A stretch of 19,509 nt of DNA from Verrucomicrobiota bacterium (lineage in GTDB: Bacteria > Verrucomicrobiota > Verrucomicrobiia > Opitutales > UBA953), in contig RGES01000008.1 in the NCBI GenBank assembly GCA_009917805.1, positions 1 to 19,509 of the forward strand, written 5' to 3'. Made by a program: the position numbers and the translations under genes. Positions 1 to 7,710 of this stretch are shown piece by piece (the stretch's first letter is position 1; each line of letters starts with the position of its first letter). The notes beneath the pieces are model-generated. The model made no database searches and had not been told where the DNA came from. It was given only the letters and a program-made list of their open reading frames with translations.

Positions 1-2212
1 CGCTGAAGGCCTTGCGGACCTTCTCGGACTCGGCGGCGAACTCGGGCATGTCGCCCATGCGTTCGGTGGAGCGGATGACCTCGTAGAGGTAGGTCATCGC
101 CTTCGGGTCGTTATGGTTCCAGTCGAAGATCTCCTTGAACAGGTCGCGCATGCGCTTGTGTTCGCCGCGGCCGGGGAGGAGCTTGCGGAGTTCGCCGAGG
201 ACGAATTCCAGGGCCTGCGGGTTGGTGCGGGCGTTCTTGGCGGCGGCCTCGTAGGCGTCGATGGCCTTGTTCGTGACGGCTTCCTTCTCCTTCTCGAACT
301 TGGTGCGGATCTCGACGTACTTGGCCTTGTCGGCGGACTTGGCGTTGGCGCGGACGTCGAGGTCGGCGGCCTTGACCTTCTTGTCGATCTCGTCGGCGAG
401 GGCGATGTTGGCGTCGCCGATCAGCGTGTAGACCTCGGGCAGCTGGGCGATGACCTCGTCGGTGTTGTTCTTCGAGTAGTCCTTGAGCCAGTCTTCGCAG
501 AGCTTGATGGTGCCGGCGATGTCACGGGGCGAGGTGCCGAACTTGACGATGGCCTGGCGGTAGCGGACGTCGGGGATGAACTGGCCCTTCGGGTATTCCT
601 GCTCGTACTTGTCGAAATCGGCCTTGGTCTCCTTGTACTTGCCCTGGAAGAAGGAGCAGAGGGCGCTCATGTAGAGCACCTGCTGGCGGACGGGCGAGCG
701 CTCGTGCTTCTTGAGGAACTCTTCGAACGCCTTCTGGGCCGGGGCCCAGTCGACCTGCGAGAAGAGGCAGGCGGCGATGCGGAAATCGATCTCTTCCTCC
801 ACCTCGGGGGTGAGGGTCTTCACGTTGGCCTTGACCCATTTGTAATGCTCGATGGCCTCGGGGTATTCTTCGCGTTCCTGCGAGATGTCGCCGAGGATCA
901 GGGCGATGGCGGAGACCTGGTCGTCCTTGGGGAACTTGGAGATGAACTCCTTGCACTTCGCCTGGGCTTCGTTGTTCCGGCCGATGCGACGCAGGGCGAG
1001 GATGTGGTAGTAGTACGCGCCCGAGATGCGGCTGAAACCGGGGCTGTTCTCGAAGATGTCGAGGAACGCCACGTGGGCTTCCCACGGGCGCTTCAGCTCG
1101 AGCAGGCAGAGGCCGATGCGGTAGGAGATGAACGCGTCGTAGTCCTTGTTGGCGTTGAACTCCTCCTGGATCTTCTTGAACTGCGCGACCTCCTGCTTGG
1201 CCTTCTCGATGTTGGCGGCCTGCTCGGGGTTGGGCTTGGGGAAGTTCTTGGTCAGCGTCTCGACCTCGTTCTGCTTGGCCTCGATGGCGCGGCCGAACGA
1301 GCTGCTGAGGTTGGCGCGACGCAGGGTACCTTGGTAGTTCGTCAGGGCCTCGCGGTAGAAGTTGGCGCGGAAAGCCTCGTCGGCGGCCGATTCGGCGGCG
1401 CCGAAGCGGGCGTCGCCGATCTCGAGGCGCTGGAAGTTGGAGCGGACGACCTCGACGGGCGTGCCGTTGCTCCTGGCGTCGATCTCGTTCTTCAGCTGGG
1501 TCGCTTCCTTGGCCAGGCCGAGCTTGGTGTACATCTCGACCAGCTTGTAGGCGGCTTCGCGGCGTTCCGGGGTGCTGATGCCGTCGGCGGTGGCCTGCTT
1601 GAGCAGCGTGATGGCCTGGGAGTAGGCGGCCTTCTTCACGTCTTCCTGGCTGTTCTTGGCCCGGTCGACGATGATCTGGGCGGAAAGGGTGAACGCGTTC
1701 ACGCGCTCTTCGGGGCGGGCCAGCGTGTTGGTGCGGATCTTCTCGAGGCGGGCGAGCGCCAGCTCCCATTTGCCCTGCTTGGAGAAGGCTTCGATGAGCA
1801 GCAGCTCGGCGGTGCCGCGACGGTTGTCGGAGTCGGAGAGGAAGTCCTCCGTGCCCTTGGGGTACTTGTCGAGGAAGGCGGTCAGCTCGGCTTCCGCGCG
1901 CGGCCAATCCTTGATGAAGAAGTGGCAGAGGGATTTCTGGAAGGACAGGACGGCCTTCAGCTTCAGTTCGACGTCGACGGCCTTGGTGTCGAGTTCTTCG
2001 AACTGGGCCAAGGCTTCCCGGTACTTCTTCTCTTCGAAGCTCTTGACGGCGTCCTTGTAGAGGATGGAGAGCGGCTCTTCCTTCTTCTCGGCGGCGGGTT
2101 GGGCCTTCTTGGTCTGGGCGCGCAGGTCACCGGTGACGGGCGTCAGGGCGATGAGCACGGCGAGCAAGGCGGCCTTGGCCAATTGATAGGTGCGGGACTC
2201 TTTGGTAAGCAT
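1..2212 (-). CDS. Exported tetratricopeptide-type repeat protein, 3' end outside the window
   Basis: The frame is open from an ATG at 2212 to the left window edge, giving at least 737 residues with no stop, so the C-terminus is missing. The N-terminus (MLTKESRTYQLAKAALLAVL, then IALTPVTGDLRAQ) looks like a signal peptide with cleavage near residue 32-33. The rest is strongly helical, with repeated TPR-like helix pairs, for example YREALAQFEELD near residue 55, WPRAEAELTAFLDKYPKGTE near 90, YPEAIEHYKWVK in the second half and YKETKADFDKYEQEYPKGQF later. This resembles periplasmic TPR proteins of the BamD/CpoB kind, but is much longer. TPR arrays bind proteins; the partner cannot be read from the sequence. 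The long plus-strand reading frame opposite this gene is a shadow. The translation gives coherent helical repeats throughout the stretches I checked by hand. I am confident it is a real exported repeat protein and not of any specific role. Confidence 0.85.
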   Translation of the reverse strand, partial: MLTKESRTYQLAKAALLAVLIALTPVTGDLRAQTKKAQPAAEKKEEPLSILYKDAVKSFEEKKYREALAQFEELDTKAVDVELKLKAVLSFQKSLCHFFIKDWPRAEAELTAFLDKYPKGTEDFLSDSDNRRGTAELLLIEAFSKQGKWELALARLEKIRTNTLARPEERVNAFTLSAQIIVDRAKNSQEDVKKAAYSQAITLLKQATADGISTPERREAAYKLVEMYTKLGLAKEATQLKNEIDARSNGTPVEVVRSNFQRLEIGDARFGAAESAADEAFRANFYREALTNYQGTLRRANLSSSFGRAIEAKQNEVETLTKNFPKPNPEQAANIEKAKQEVAQFKKIQEEFNANKDYDAFISYRIGLCLLELKRPWEAHVAFLDIFENSPGFSRISGAYYYHILALRRIGRNNEAQAKCKEFISKFPKDDQVSAIALILGDISQEREEYPEAIEHYKWVKANVKTLTPEVEEEIDFRIAACLFSQVDWAPAQKAFEEFLKKHERSPVRQQVLYMSALCSFFQGKYKETKADFDKYEQEYPKGQFIPDVRYRQAIVKFGTSPRDIAGTIKLCEDWLKDYSKNNTDEVIAQLPEVYTLIGDANIALADEIDKKVKAADLDVRANAKSADKAKYVEIRTKFEKEKEAVTNKAIDAYEAAAKNARTNPQALEFVLGELRKLLPGRGEHKRMRDLFKEIFDWNHNDPKAMTYLYEVIRSTERMGDMPEFAAESEKVRKAFS

Positions 2213-2221
2213 CGGTTGAGG

Positions 2222-2236
2222 GGAGCGTTACGCTCC
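2222..2236. repeat. Perfect inverted repeat just upstream of the TPR gene start
   Basis: GGAGCG-TTA-CGCTCC is a perfect 6-base inverted repeat with a 3-base loop. It ends 9 bases before the ATG at 2212. It lies downstream of the proposed promoter, so it would form a hairpin in the leader RNA, or it could be a dyad bound by a regulator. No U-tract follows, so it is not a terminator. Confidence 0.5.
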
Positions 2237-2252
2237 GCATCGGGGGTGCTCT

Positions 2253-2282
2253 GAAATAGTCCAGACGCCGGAAGATTGCCAA
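2253..2282 (-). promoter_or_regulatory. Possible sigma70-type promoter for the TPR gene
   Basis: On the minus strand TTGGCA (2282-2277, 5 of 6 matches to TTGACA) is followed after 18 bases by TATTTC (2258-2253, 3 of 6 to TATAAT). It sits about 40-70 bases before the start codon, in the 139-base gap after the ArsR-methyltransferase gene. The -10 match is weak. Confidence 0.35.
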
Positions 2283-2351
2283 GCAATAAGCCCCTTTTCG
2301 GCGACCTTCTTGGGGAGGGTTTTGCCCCCCGGGGCGGCTCCTGTGAATAAC

Positions 2352-3290
2352 TCAGGCGCCAGGCTTCAGGCCGGTCGCCAGAATGGTCTCGAAGCAGGGT
2401 TCTTTGAGCTCTTTGGCGACCACCCGGACCTCGGATTGGCTAAAACCGGCCTCTTCGATCCAGTCGTGCAATTCGTTTTCCTTGAAGCCAAGCCAGCGGT
2501 CGGCGTAAAGCTCCCGGGCTTTCTCGAACCGATGGGCGCGCAGGTCGAGGATGAGCAGGCGGCCTCCCGGCTTGAGGATGCGGAAGGCCTCTGCCAGCGC
2601 CTGCCGGGGGTTCTCGGCGTGGTGCAGGGCCTGGCTGAGCAGGGCGAGGTCGATGCTGCGGTCGGGCAGGGGGACTTTCTCGATGTTGCCGAGCACGTAG
2701 GTCAGGTTCCGGAGGTGCTCCTTTTTGGCCAGCGCCCGGCCGACCTGCACCATGCGGGGGGAGTTGTCGACGCAGTGGACGCTTTCCGCCTGACGGGCCA
2801 GGAGCCGCGAGAGCGTGCCGTCGCCGGCGCCGAGGTCGGCGATACGGACCTTCGGGGTGAGCAGGAACAGCATCTGGCCGATGGCTTCCCAGGAGCGCCC
2901 GGGGCAGTAGTTGCGACCGAGGCGATCGGCGACGAGGTTGAAGTGCTGCTCCGCTTTCTGACGGCGTTTCTCGACGATCCGTTGCAAGGCACGTTGGTCC
3001 GCGGCGGACTTCGGTTCGCGCGCGCTGGCGGCGAGGGCGGCGTCCACGATGCCGGCGACGCTCACGGGCAGGTCGCGGGCGAGGGAGTAGAAGGATTTCT
3101 TGCCGTCGCGGCGGTCGACGACCAACTGCGCCTTGCGCAGCAGCGCCAGGTGGGTCGAGATGCGCGACTGGGGCAGCCCGAGGATTTCCTGAAGTTCGCC
3201 GACCGCCAGCTCGCCGCGGTGCAGCAGCTGCAGCATGCGCGACCGGGTGGGGTCGGCCAGCAGGCGCAGGGTTTCCCAAGGGTCGGACAT
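2352..3290 (-). CDS. ArsR-type HTH / SAM-dependent methyltransferase fusion
   Basis: 312 residues. Residues about 5-72 form an ArsR-like winged helix (PTRSRMLQLLHRGELAVGEL, then LPQSRISTHLALLRKAQLV and a wing with DGKKSFYSL). Residues about 130-300 form a class I methyltransferase of the UbiE/Methyltransf_11 type: motif I is RIADLGAGDGTL (149-160), the acidic residue after strand 2 is in VHCVDNSP (171-178), and LSQALHHAENPRQ and ILKPGGRLLILDL (238-250) are motifs IV-VI. The ArsR metal box (CxC in helix 3) is absent: ELAVGEL stands in its place, so metal sensing is unlikely. Fusions of this type are known in several phyla; the substrate and the regulated genes are generally unknown, and a link to methyl or SAM metabolism is only a guess. 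The ATG at 3290 lies 33 bases after the greA terminator, so the gene probably has its own promoter. I see no clear terminator after it. Confidence 0.9.
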   Translation of the reverse strand: MSDPWETLRLLADPTRSRMLQLLHRGELAVGELQEILGLPQSRISTHLALLRKAQLVVDRRDGKKSFYSLARDLPVSVAGIVDAALAASAREPKSAADQRALQRIVEKRRQKAEQHFNLVADRLGRNYCPGRSWEAIGQMLFLLTPKVRIADLGAGDGTLSRLLARQAESVHCVDNSPRMVQVGRALAKKEHLRNLTYVLGNIEKVPLPDRSIDLALLSQALHHAENPRQALAEAFRILKPGGRLLILDLRAHRFEKARELYADRWLGFKENELHDWIEEAGFSQSEVRVVAKELKEPCFETILATGLKPGA

Positions 3291-3322
3291 GCGGGCAGGT
3301 TGGGGTGCGCCGGCGTCCGTGT

Positions 3323-3352
3323 CAAAAGAGGAAGCCCCGTGGCCGGGGCTTC
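3323..3352 (-). terminator. Intrinsic terminator of greA
   Basis: The 8-base stem GAAGCCCC/GGGGCTTC (3331-3338 and 3345-3352, 6-base loop) is followed on the minus strand by CTCTTTT (3330-3324). It lies 25 bases after the greA stop codon and just before the ArsR-methyltransferase gene, and so separates the two. Confidence 0.8.
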
Positions 3353-3376
3353 GTCAGGGGGCCGTTCGGCAGGCGC

Positions 3377-5344
3377 TCAGCGCTTGTCGACCCAGCGGGT
3401 GATGCGGACGACGGTCCAGGACTCGGCCTTGCCGTTGATGTTCGTCGTGAAGGTCTCGCCGGCCTTATGGTTGAGGAACTGCTTCGCGAGGGGCGAGATG
3501 TAGGAGAGGATGTTCTTCTCCGGTTCGCCGTCCCAGGCGCCGAGCAGGTCGTAGGCGATCTCCGTCTGGTCGGAACCGCGGCGGAGGACCACGCTGGAGC
3601 CGACGCTGATGGTGTCCGTGTTGGCTTCCTTGAAGTCGGTGACCTTGGCCTTCTTGAGCAGCGCGTCGAGCTCGGCGCGGCGGGCGGCGAGGGTGTCATG
3701 GTCCTGACGCGCCATCTTGTATTCGGAATTTTCCTTCAAGTCGCCATGTTCCTTGGCGATCTGGATGGCTTCCTTGACCGCGGGGAGGCGCACCTTGACG
3801 ATGTCCTCGAGCTCACGTTCCTTTTCCTCCTTGGAGGCCTTGGAGACGAGGAGTTCCTTCTCTTCGGCTTCGGAGCCGGAATGCTTGGACTTGGCGAGGC
3901 GCTGGACGTGCGGCTCGATCTTGGCGAGGCGCGAGAGGAGGGCCTTCTTGGTCATCTCGTCGAAGCCCTGGCTGCTCATCATCGTACGGGTGAGGTCGAA
4001 GATGGTCTCGCTGTCGGCCTTCTTGCCGTCGGCGGGGACGAGGATGTTGGCGATGAGCTCCTTGTCCTTGATGAGTTCGTTGGCGAGCGGGATGCGGGCC
4101 GTGGAATTGGACTCGAGGGACTCCGTGTCGATGGACGACAGGATGGCGCCGAGGAGGGAAGGGTTGATCAGGCGGCTGACGATGTCGGCGTACTTCTTGG
4201 AGTCGCGGTTCTTGATGACCCAGATGATGACCGGGGCGCGGAGTTCGCGGGTCTCGAGCCACTGGGCGAAGCGGGAGGCGACGACGGGCGCGAGTTCCTG
4301 GTCGCAGAGGTAGGCGATGGACTCGGAGACGAGCTTGGCGGAGCCGCTCTTCGTGCCGCCGATGTCGCGGTTGCGGAGCAGGTCGAAGGCGCGTTCGGCC
4401 CAGTTGTCGCCGTGGTGGGCGCGCACGAGGTCGAGCAGGCTGCGGATCTTCTCGGTGGTGTGCGGGATGTTCAGCGCGACGAAGGCGAGGTCGCTTTCGG
4501 TGCAGAGGGCGATGATCTCCGAGGCGGTCGGGCTGACGGTCTCGACGTTCTCGACGGCGGAGCGGAAGAACTTGTCGCGGTTCCAGATGCCGCCGAGGAT
4601 GGCGGGGAGGTTGTCGCGCTTGCGGGCGGTCTCGAGCTTCTTGATCTCCTTGGCGAGGTCGGCGGAGACCTTGTCGAGGTTGGCGGCGGTGGCGGCCGAG
4701 CGGGTCTCTGCGGAGGCGCTGTCGGCGAGCTCTTCGAGGAGGACGAGCTTACGTTCGAAATTCGGGGCGCTTTCGTACTGGGCGAACAGGTCTTCGCCGA
4801 GGTCCTTGGGGGCTTCGAGGAGGGCGTACAGGCCGCCCTTGCGCTCAGGGACGAGGATGGCGCGGTCCTTGCGGAGGGCGGCGCGGGCCTTGGTCCACCA
4901 GGACTTGAAGGCGGTGGCGCGGTCCTTGCCGGCGGGCAGGGAGGCGAAGTAGATGCGGTCGAGGTTGGCCTCGAGGGCGTAGGAGGTGCATTCGCCGGTC
5001 GGGTATTCGGCGAGGAGGGCCTTCACGACGCCGGCAGGGTCGTTGGCGACCAGATTGGCGATTTCGGCCTTGGTGGCGTCGGCGTAGGCCTTGGCCACGA
5101 CGCCGTTGGGATTGATGACCTCGATCTTGCCGAGGAAGAAGGCGGCGTCCATGGCATGACCCTTCTTGTTCTGTTCGGGGAAATCGACGGTGAGGCGCTT
5201 GGTGGCTTCGTCGTAGGCGCGGATGACGCCGATACCCCAGGCTTGGTGGAGGCAGAAGGCCGGCTGACCCGTGGCGACCAAGTCGATGGCGGCCTGCAGG
5301 GAGTTGATTTTACCACCTTGTGGGTTGGGGGCCTTGTTGCTCAT
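3377..5344 (-). CDS. greA: Long-form transcript cleavage/elongation factor GreA with large N-terminal extension
   Basis: 655 residues from the ATG at 5344 (MSNKAPNPQGG). A TTG nine codons upstream is also in frame but less likely. Residues about 510-655 are GreA-like: a helical hairpin with the tip GDLKENSEY (534-542), whose Asp and Glu match the acidic residues that reach into the RNA polymerase secondary channel and promote cleavage of backtracked RNA, then an FKBP-like C-terminal domain (about 575-655). Ordinary GreA has about 158 residues. The first 500 residues are extra: near the start is a small beta domain (WGIGVIRAYDEATKRLTVDF, then GHAMDAAFF, residues about 38-80) that resembles an SH3/Tudor- or CarD-like fold. 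A long helical region follows. Long GreA proteins are known in Chlamydiae and spirochaetes, which fits a PVC bacterium. The gene is divergent from rlmN and ends in a good terminator. GreA function is well supported; the role of the extension is unknown. Confidence 0.92.
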   Translation of the reverse strand: MSNKAPNPQGGKINSLQAAIDLVATGQPAFCLHQAWGIGVIRAYDEATKRLTVDFPEQNKKGHAMDAAFFLGKIEVINPNGVVAKAYADATKAEIANLVANDPAGVVKALLAEYPTGECTSYALEANLDRIYFASLPAGKDRATAFKSWWTKARAALRKDRAILVPERKGGLYALLEAPKDLGEDLFAQYESAPNFERKLVLLEELADSASAETRSAATAANLDKVSADLAKEIKKLETARKRDNLPAILGGIWNRDKFFRSAVENVETVSPTASEIIALCTESDLAFVALNIPHTTEKIRSLLDLVRAHHGDNWAERAFDLLRNRDIGGTKSGSAKLVSESIAYLCDQELAPVVASRFAQWLETRELRAPVIIWVIKNRDSKKYADIVSRLINPSLLGAILSSIDTESLESNSTARIPLANELIKDKELIANILVPADGKKADSETIFDLTRTMMSSQGFDEMTKKALLSRLAKIEPHVQRLAKSKHSGSEAEEKELLVSKASKEEKERELEDIVKVRLPAVKEAIQIAKEHGDLKENSEYKMARQDHDTLAARRAELDALLKKAKVTDFKEANTDTISVGSSVVLRRGSDQTEIAYDLLGAWDGEPEKNILSYISPLAKQFLNHKAGETFTTNINGKAESWTVVRITRWVDKR

Positions 5345-5371
5345 TGCAAAAGTGGGTTTTGGGCATAACAA
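5344..5371 (+). promoter_or_regulatory. Weak promoter candidate for rlmN in the greA/rlmN divergent gap
   Basis: The 100-base gap 5345-5444 separates divergent greA and rlmN and must hold both promoters. On the plus strand TTGCAA (5344-5349) and TAACAA (5366-5371) are 16 bases apart, about 75 bases before the rlmN start. The -10 matches only 3 of 6. I see no convincing pair for greA. The 8-base palindrome CTTGCAAG lies at 5378-5385. Confidence 0.25.
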
Positions 5372-5444
5372 TTCTCACTTGCAAGCAGGAAGGCGGGGGG
5401 CTTTGGGGTCTATCCCTCGACGGCCCTCCCGACCTGCGTCCCTC

Positions 5445-6575
5445 ATGGCCTTTAAGCCCGAAAAACCCTCAATCCACGGCGAAACTCCCGAGACCCTCGG
5501 CGAGCGCTTGGTCGCTGACGGCCATCCTCGCTACCGGGCTGGTCAGGTTTTCGAGTGGCTGTACCCCCGGCGGGCCGAAACCCCTGAGGCGATGACCAAC
5601 CTGCCGGCCAATCTCCGGGCCTGGCTGTCGGCCCATTACGACTTCGAGGCGACCTCCCTGGTCCAGCGTAAGGCCTCCTCCGACGTCACCCAGAAGATCC
5701 TTCAGCGCCTCAAGGACGGCTCCCTGATCGAGACCGTCATCATCCGGGCCCCGATGGAGGGGGTGGGGCAGGAGAAGTCCCGTCGGACGATCTGCATCTC
5801 GACCCAGGTGGGGTGCGCCTACGGCTGCAAGTTCTGCGCCTCCGGTCTGGAGGGGTGGAAGCGCGACCTGTCGGTCGGGGAGATCGTCTCCCAGCTCGTC
5901 CAGGTCTGCCGCATCGAGGACAAGGCCGACCCGGCCCGCGCCGCCGAAGGGCTGGCGTCCTTCGACAACATCGTGGTCATGGGCATGGGCGAGCCGCTGG
6001 CCAACTACGACAACCTCCTGGCCGCCCTGCGCATCGTCAACGCCCCCTGGGGCTTCGGCTTCGGCGCCCGTCGCGTGACGATCTCCACTTCCGGCGTGGT
6101 GCCCAAGATCCTCAAGCTCGCCGAGGAGCCGCTGGGTTTCCGCCTCGCCATCAGCCTGCACGGCGCGACCAACGAGGTCCGCAACCAGATCATGCCGGTG
6201 AACAAGAAGTTCCCGTTGGAGGAGCTCATCCCCGCGGCCAAGGCCTTCGCCCGCAAGCATGGCCGCATGCTCACCCTGGAGTTCATCCTCATCGAGGACA
6301 TCAACGACTCGCTGGAGCAGGCCAAGAAGCTCGCCGTCATCGCCCGCGAGCTCCACGCGCACGTGAATCTCATCCCGTACAACAAGGTCGAAGGCCTTCC
6401 CTGGGTCCGTCCTTCCCTGACGCGCCAGGATCGCTTCGTGAAGGAGCTCCGCGCGCTCGGCGTGACCGCGACGCTGCGTCGCGAGAAGGGGCACGACATC
6501 GACGCGGCGTGCGGTCAGCTCCGACTCCAGAAGGAGAAGCAGGAGCGCCTCGATCCGCCGCCCGCGGCGGCCTAG
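5445..6575 (+). CDS. rlmN: Dual-specificity 23S rRNA / tRNA adenine-C2 methyltransferase RlmN (radical SAM)
   Basis: 376 residues from the ATG at 5445 (MAFKPEKPS), a normal RlmN length. The frame is open further upstream, but that part would run back into greA. RlmN methylates C2 of A2503 in 23S rRNA and of A37 in some tRNAs. The radical-SAM motif is CAYGCKFC (C124, C128, C131 bind the 4Fe-4S cluster). GMGEPLANYDN (180-190) is the SAM-binding GEP-type motif. C356 in DIDAACGQL matches the catalytic cysteine that carries the methyl group (C355 in E. coli). C117 in RRTICIST matches the second catalytic position. The N-terminal helical domain (residues about 10-70, RAGQVFEWLY) is typical. It is one of only two plus-strand genes here. 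Its TAG stop overlaps the stop of the convergent rpe, leaving no room for a terminator between them. Confidence 0.97.
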   Translation: MAFKPEKPSIHGETPETLGERLVADGHPRYRAGQVFEWLYPRRAETPEAMTNLPANLRAWLSAHYDFEATSLVQRKASSDVTQKILQRLKDGSLIETVIIRAPMEGVGQEKSRRTICISTQVGCAYGCKFCASGLEGWKRDLSVGEIVSQLVQVCRIEDKADPARAAEGLASFDNIVVMGMGEPLANYDNLLAALRIVNAPWGFGFGARRVTISTSGVVPKILKLAEEPLGFRLAISLHGATNEVRNQIMPVNKKFPLEELIPAAKAFARKHGRMLTLEFILIEDINDSLEQAKKLAVIARELHAHVNLIPYNKVEGLPWVRPSLTRQDRFVKELRALGVTATLRREKGHDIDAACGQLRLQKEKQERLDPPPAAA

Positions 6576-7222
6576 GCCGTCAGCGCGGCCGCGAAGGCCT
6601 TGCGGTCCGGCGCCTTGAAGAAGGCCGTGCCGGCGACGAACGTGTCCGCGCCCGCTTCGCGGCAGCGCCGGCCGGTCTCGACGTTGATCCCGCCGTCGAC
6701 CTCGAGGCGGAAGTTCGCGCCGCGCTTCGCGCGTTCGGCGGCGATGAAGCGGATGCTGTCGAGGACGGAAGGGATGAAGGACTGACCGCCGAAGCCCGGG
6801 AAGACCGTCATGCAGAGGACCAGGTCGACGGCGTCCAGGTAGGGCAGCACGCGCCGCGGATCGGCGTCGGGGTTCATCGCGATGCCCGCCGTGAGGCCGC
6901 GGGCCTTGATGGCGGCGAGGGTCTTGGCGACGTCGTGGTCGGCCTCGACGTGCACGGTGAGACGTTCGGCCCCCGCCTTGGCGAAGGCGTCGACGTAACG
7001 GTCCGGATGGCTGAGCATCAGGTGGACGTCGAAGTGCAGCTTGGTCAGCGGACGGAGGTCGGCGACGACCTGCGGGCCGAAGCTGATGTTGGGCACGAAG
7101 TGCCCGTCCATGATGTCGACGTGCAGCCAGGTCAGGCCGGCTTCCTCCACCGTGCGGACGCCCTGCGCGAACGCGCCGTGATCGGCGGCGAGCAGGGAGG
7201 GGGCGACGACGGCGGGGTTCAT
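6572..7222 (-). CDS. rpe: Ribulose-phosphate 3-epimerase
   Basis: 216 residues, a full-length TIM barrel. It interconverts ribulose 5-phosphate and xylulose 5-phosphate in the non-oxidative pentose phosphate pathway (cytoplasmic). Visible motifs are VAPSLLAAD (6-14), LHVDIMDGHFVPN (33-45, with H34 and D36 as metal ligands), HFDVHLM (63-69, H67), FPGFGGQSF (141-149) and LEVDGGIN (173-180, D176 the second acid/base). The loop before PGFGGQSF reads MTVFPG, where most family members have a VNPG type; this is a mild change. The start codon lies 2 bases after the stop of the LptE-like gene, so it is the last gene of the rpmF-plsX-fabH run. It shares a CTAG with the end of rlmN. Confidence 0.96.
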   Translation of the reverse strand: MNPAVVAPSLLAADHGAFAQGVRTVEEAGLTWLHVDIMDGHFVPNISFGPQVVADLRPLTKLHFDVHLMLSHPDRYVDAFAKAGAERLTVHVEADHDVAKTLAAIKARGLTAGIAMNPDADPRRVLPYLDAVDLVLCMTVFPGFGGQSFIPSVLDSIRFIAAERAKRGANFRLEVDGGINVETGRRCREAGADTFVAGTAFFKAPDRKAFAAALTA

Positions 7223-7224
7223 GC

Positions 7225-7710
7225 TTACCAGGCGGTGGTCGCGGCTTCGCGGATCTGCGCGGCGATGTCGCCGAAGAGCGTCGGGCCGAGGCTCAGTTCC
7301 TCGGCGGCGGGGTCGCCCGAGACCTGCAACGTGGCGACGGAACGGAACACGCGGTCCTTGAAAAGCACCCGCTTGCCGCCGTCGGTCGTCAGGGTGCAGC
7401 GCACATCGAAGCTCACGCGGAAGCTGGTGAAGGCGTAGGCGTCGCCGGTCTTGGTGGTGAAGCCGTCGCGCTGGTAGCGCGTGATCTCGGTCTCGAGGAC
7501 GGCCTCGCCGGGGGCGACCTTCACGCGCGGGTCGCCGGCGAGGGCTTCGAGGATCTTGCCATGCAGCACGGCGTGCGTGCCGGTGCGCGCGGTCGAGTTG
7601 CGGATCGGGGCGACCTCGATGTTGCGGAAGGCGGGTTTGGGGCCGCCGAGGTGGTAGGCGGAACAGCCGACGAGAAGCGTGACGGCGAGCAGGGCGAGGA
7701 GGCGCTTCAT
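7225..7710 (-). CDS. lptE: LptE-like LPS-assembly lipoprotein
   Basis: 161 residues. The N-terminus MKRLLALLAVTLLVGCSAYH carries a lipoprotein signal with lipobox LVGC, giving acylated Cys16. The mature protein has one globular alpha/beta domain, with PAFRNIEVAPIRNSTARTGT near 26-45 and ETEITRYQRDGF and FRVSFDVRCTL later. This matches the LptE family, the outer-membrane lipoprotein that plugs LptD and delivers lipopolysaccharide to the cell surface. The family is poorly conserved, so the call rests on the lipobox, the length, the pattern of conserved-looking motifs and the envelope context. The ATG at 7710 overlaps the TGA of the upstream TPR gene (ATGA). The larger open frame that continues upstream is a shadow of that gene. 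The stop lies 2 bases before rpe. A generic small lipoprotein is the alternative. Confidence 0.75.
   Translation of the reverse strand: MKRLLALLAVTLLVGCSAYHLGGPKPAFRNIEVAPIRNSTARTGTHAVLHGKILEALAGDPRVKVAPGEAVLETEITRYQRDGFTTKTGDAYAFTSFRVSFDVRCTLTTDGGKRVLFKDRVFRSVATLQVSGDPAAEELSLGPTLFGDIAAQIREAATTAW

Noticed and set aside
522..1907. 461-codon minus-strand open reading frame in another frame
   Set aside because: Arg/Pro-rich out-of-frame shadow inside the TPR gene, with no recognisable domain.
113..2254. 713-codon plus-strand open reading frame
   Set aside because: It lies opposite the exported TPR gene. Its translation is a monotonous Leu/Gly/Val/Asp/Glu mix typical of the antisense of GC-rich codons, whereas the minus frame gives a signal peptide and helical repeats.
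3291..3330. SAM/SAH riboswitch in front of the ArsR-methyltransferase gene
   Set aside because: Only about 30 bases lie between the greA terminator and the start codon, too few for a known SAM or SAH riboswitch, and no matching core is visible.
3305..5368. 687-codon plus-strand open reading frame
   Set aside because: Antisense shadow of greA; the minus frame carries the GreA motifs. The length of such shadows here reflects high third-position GC.
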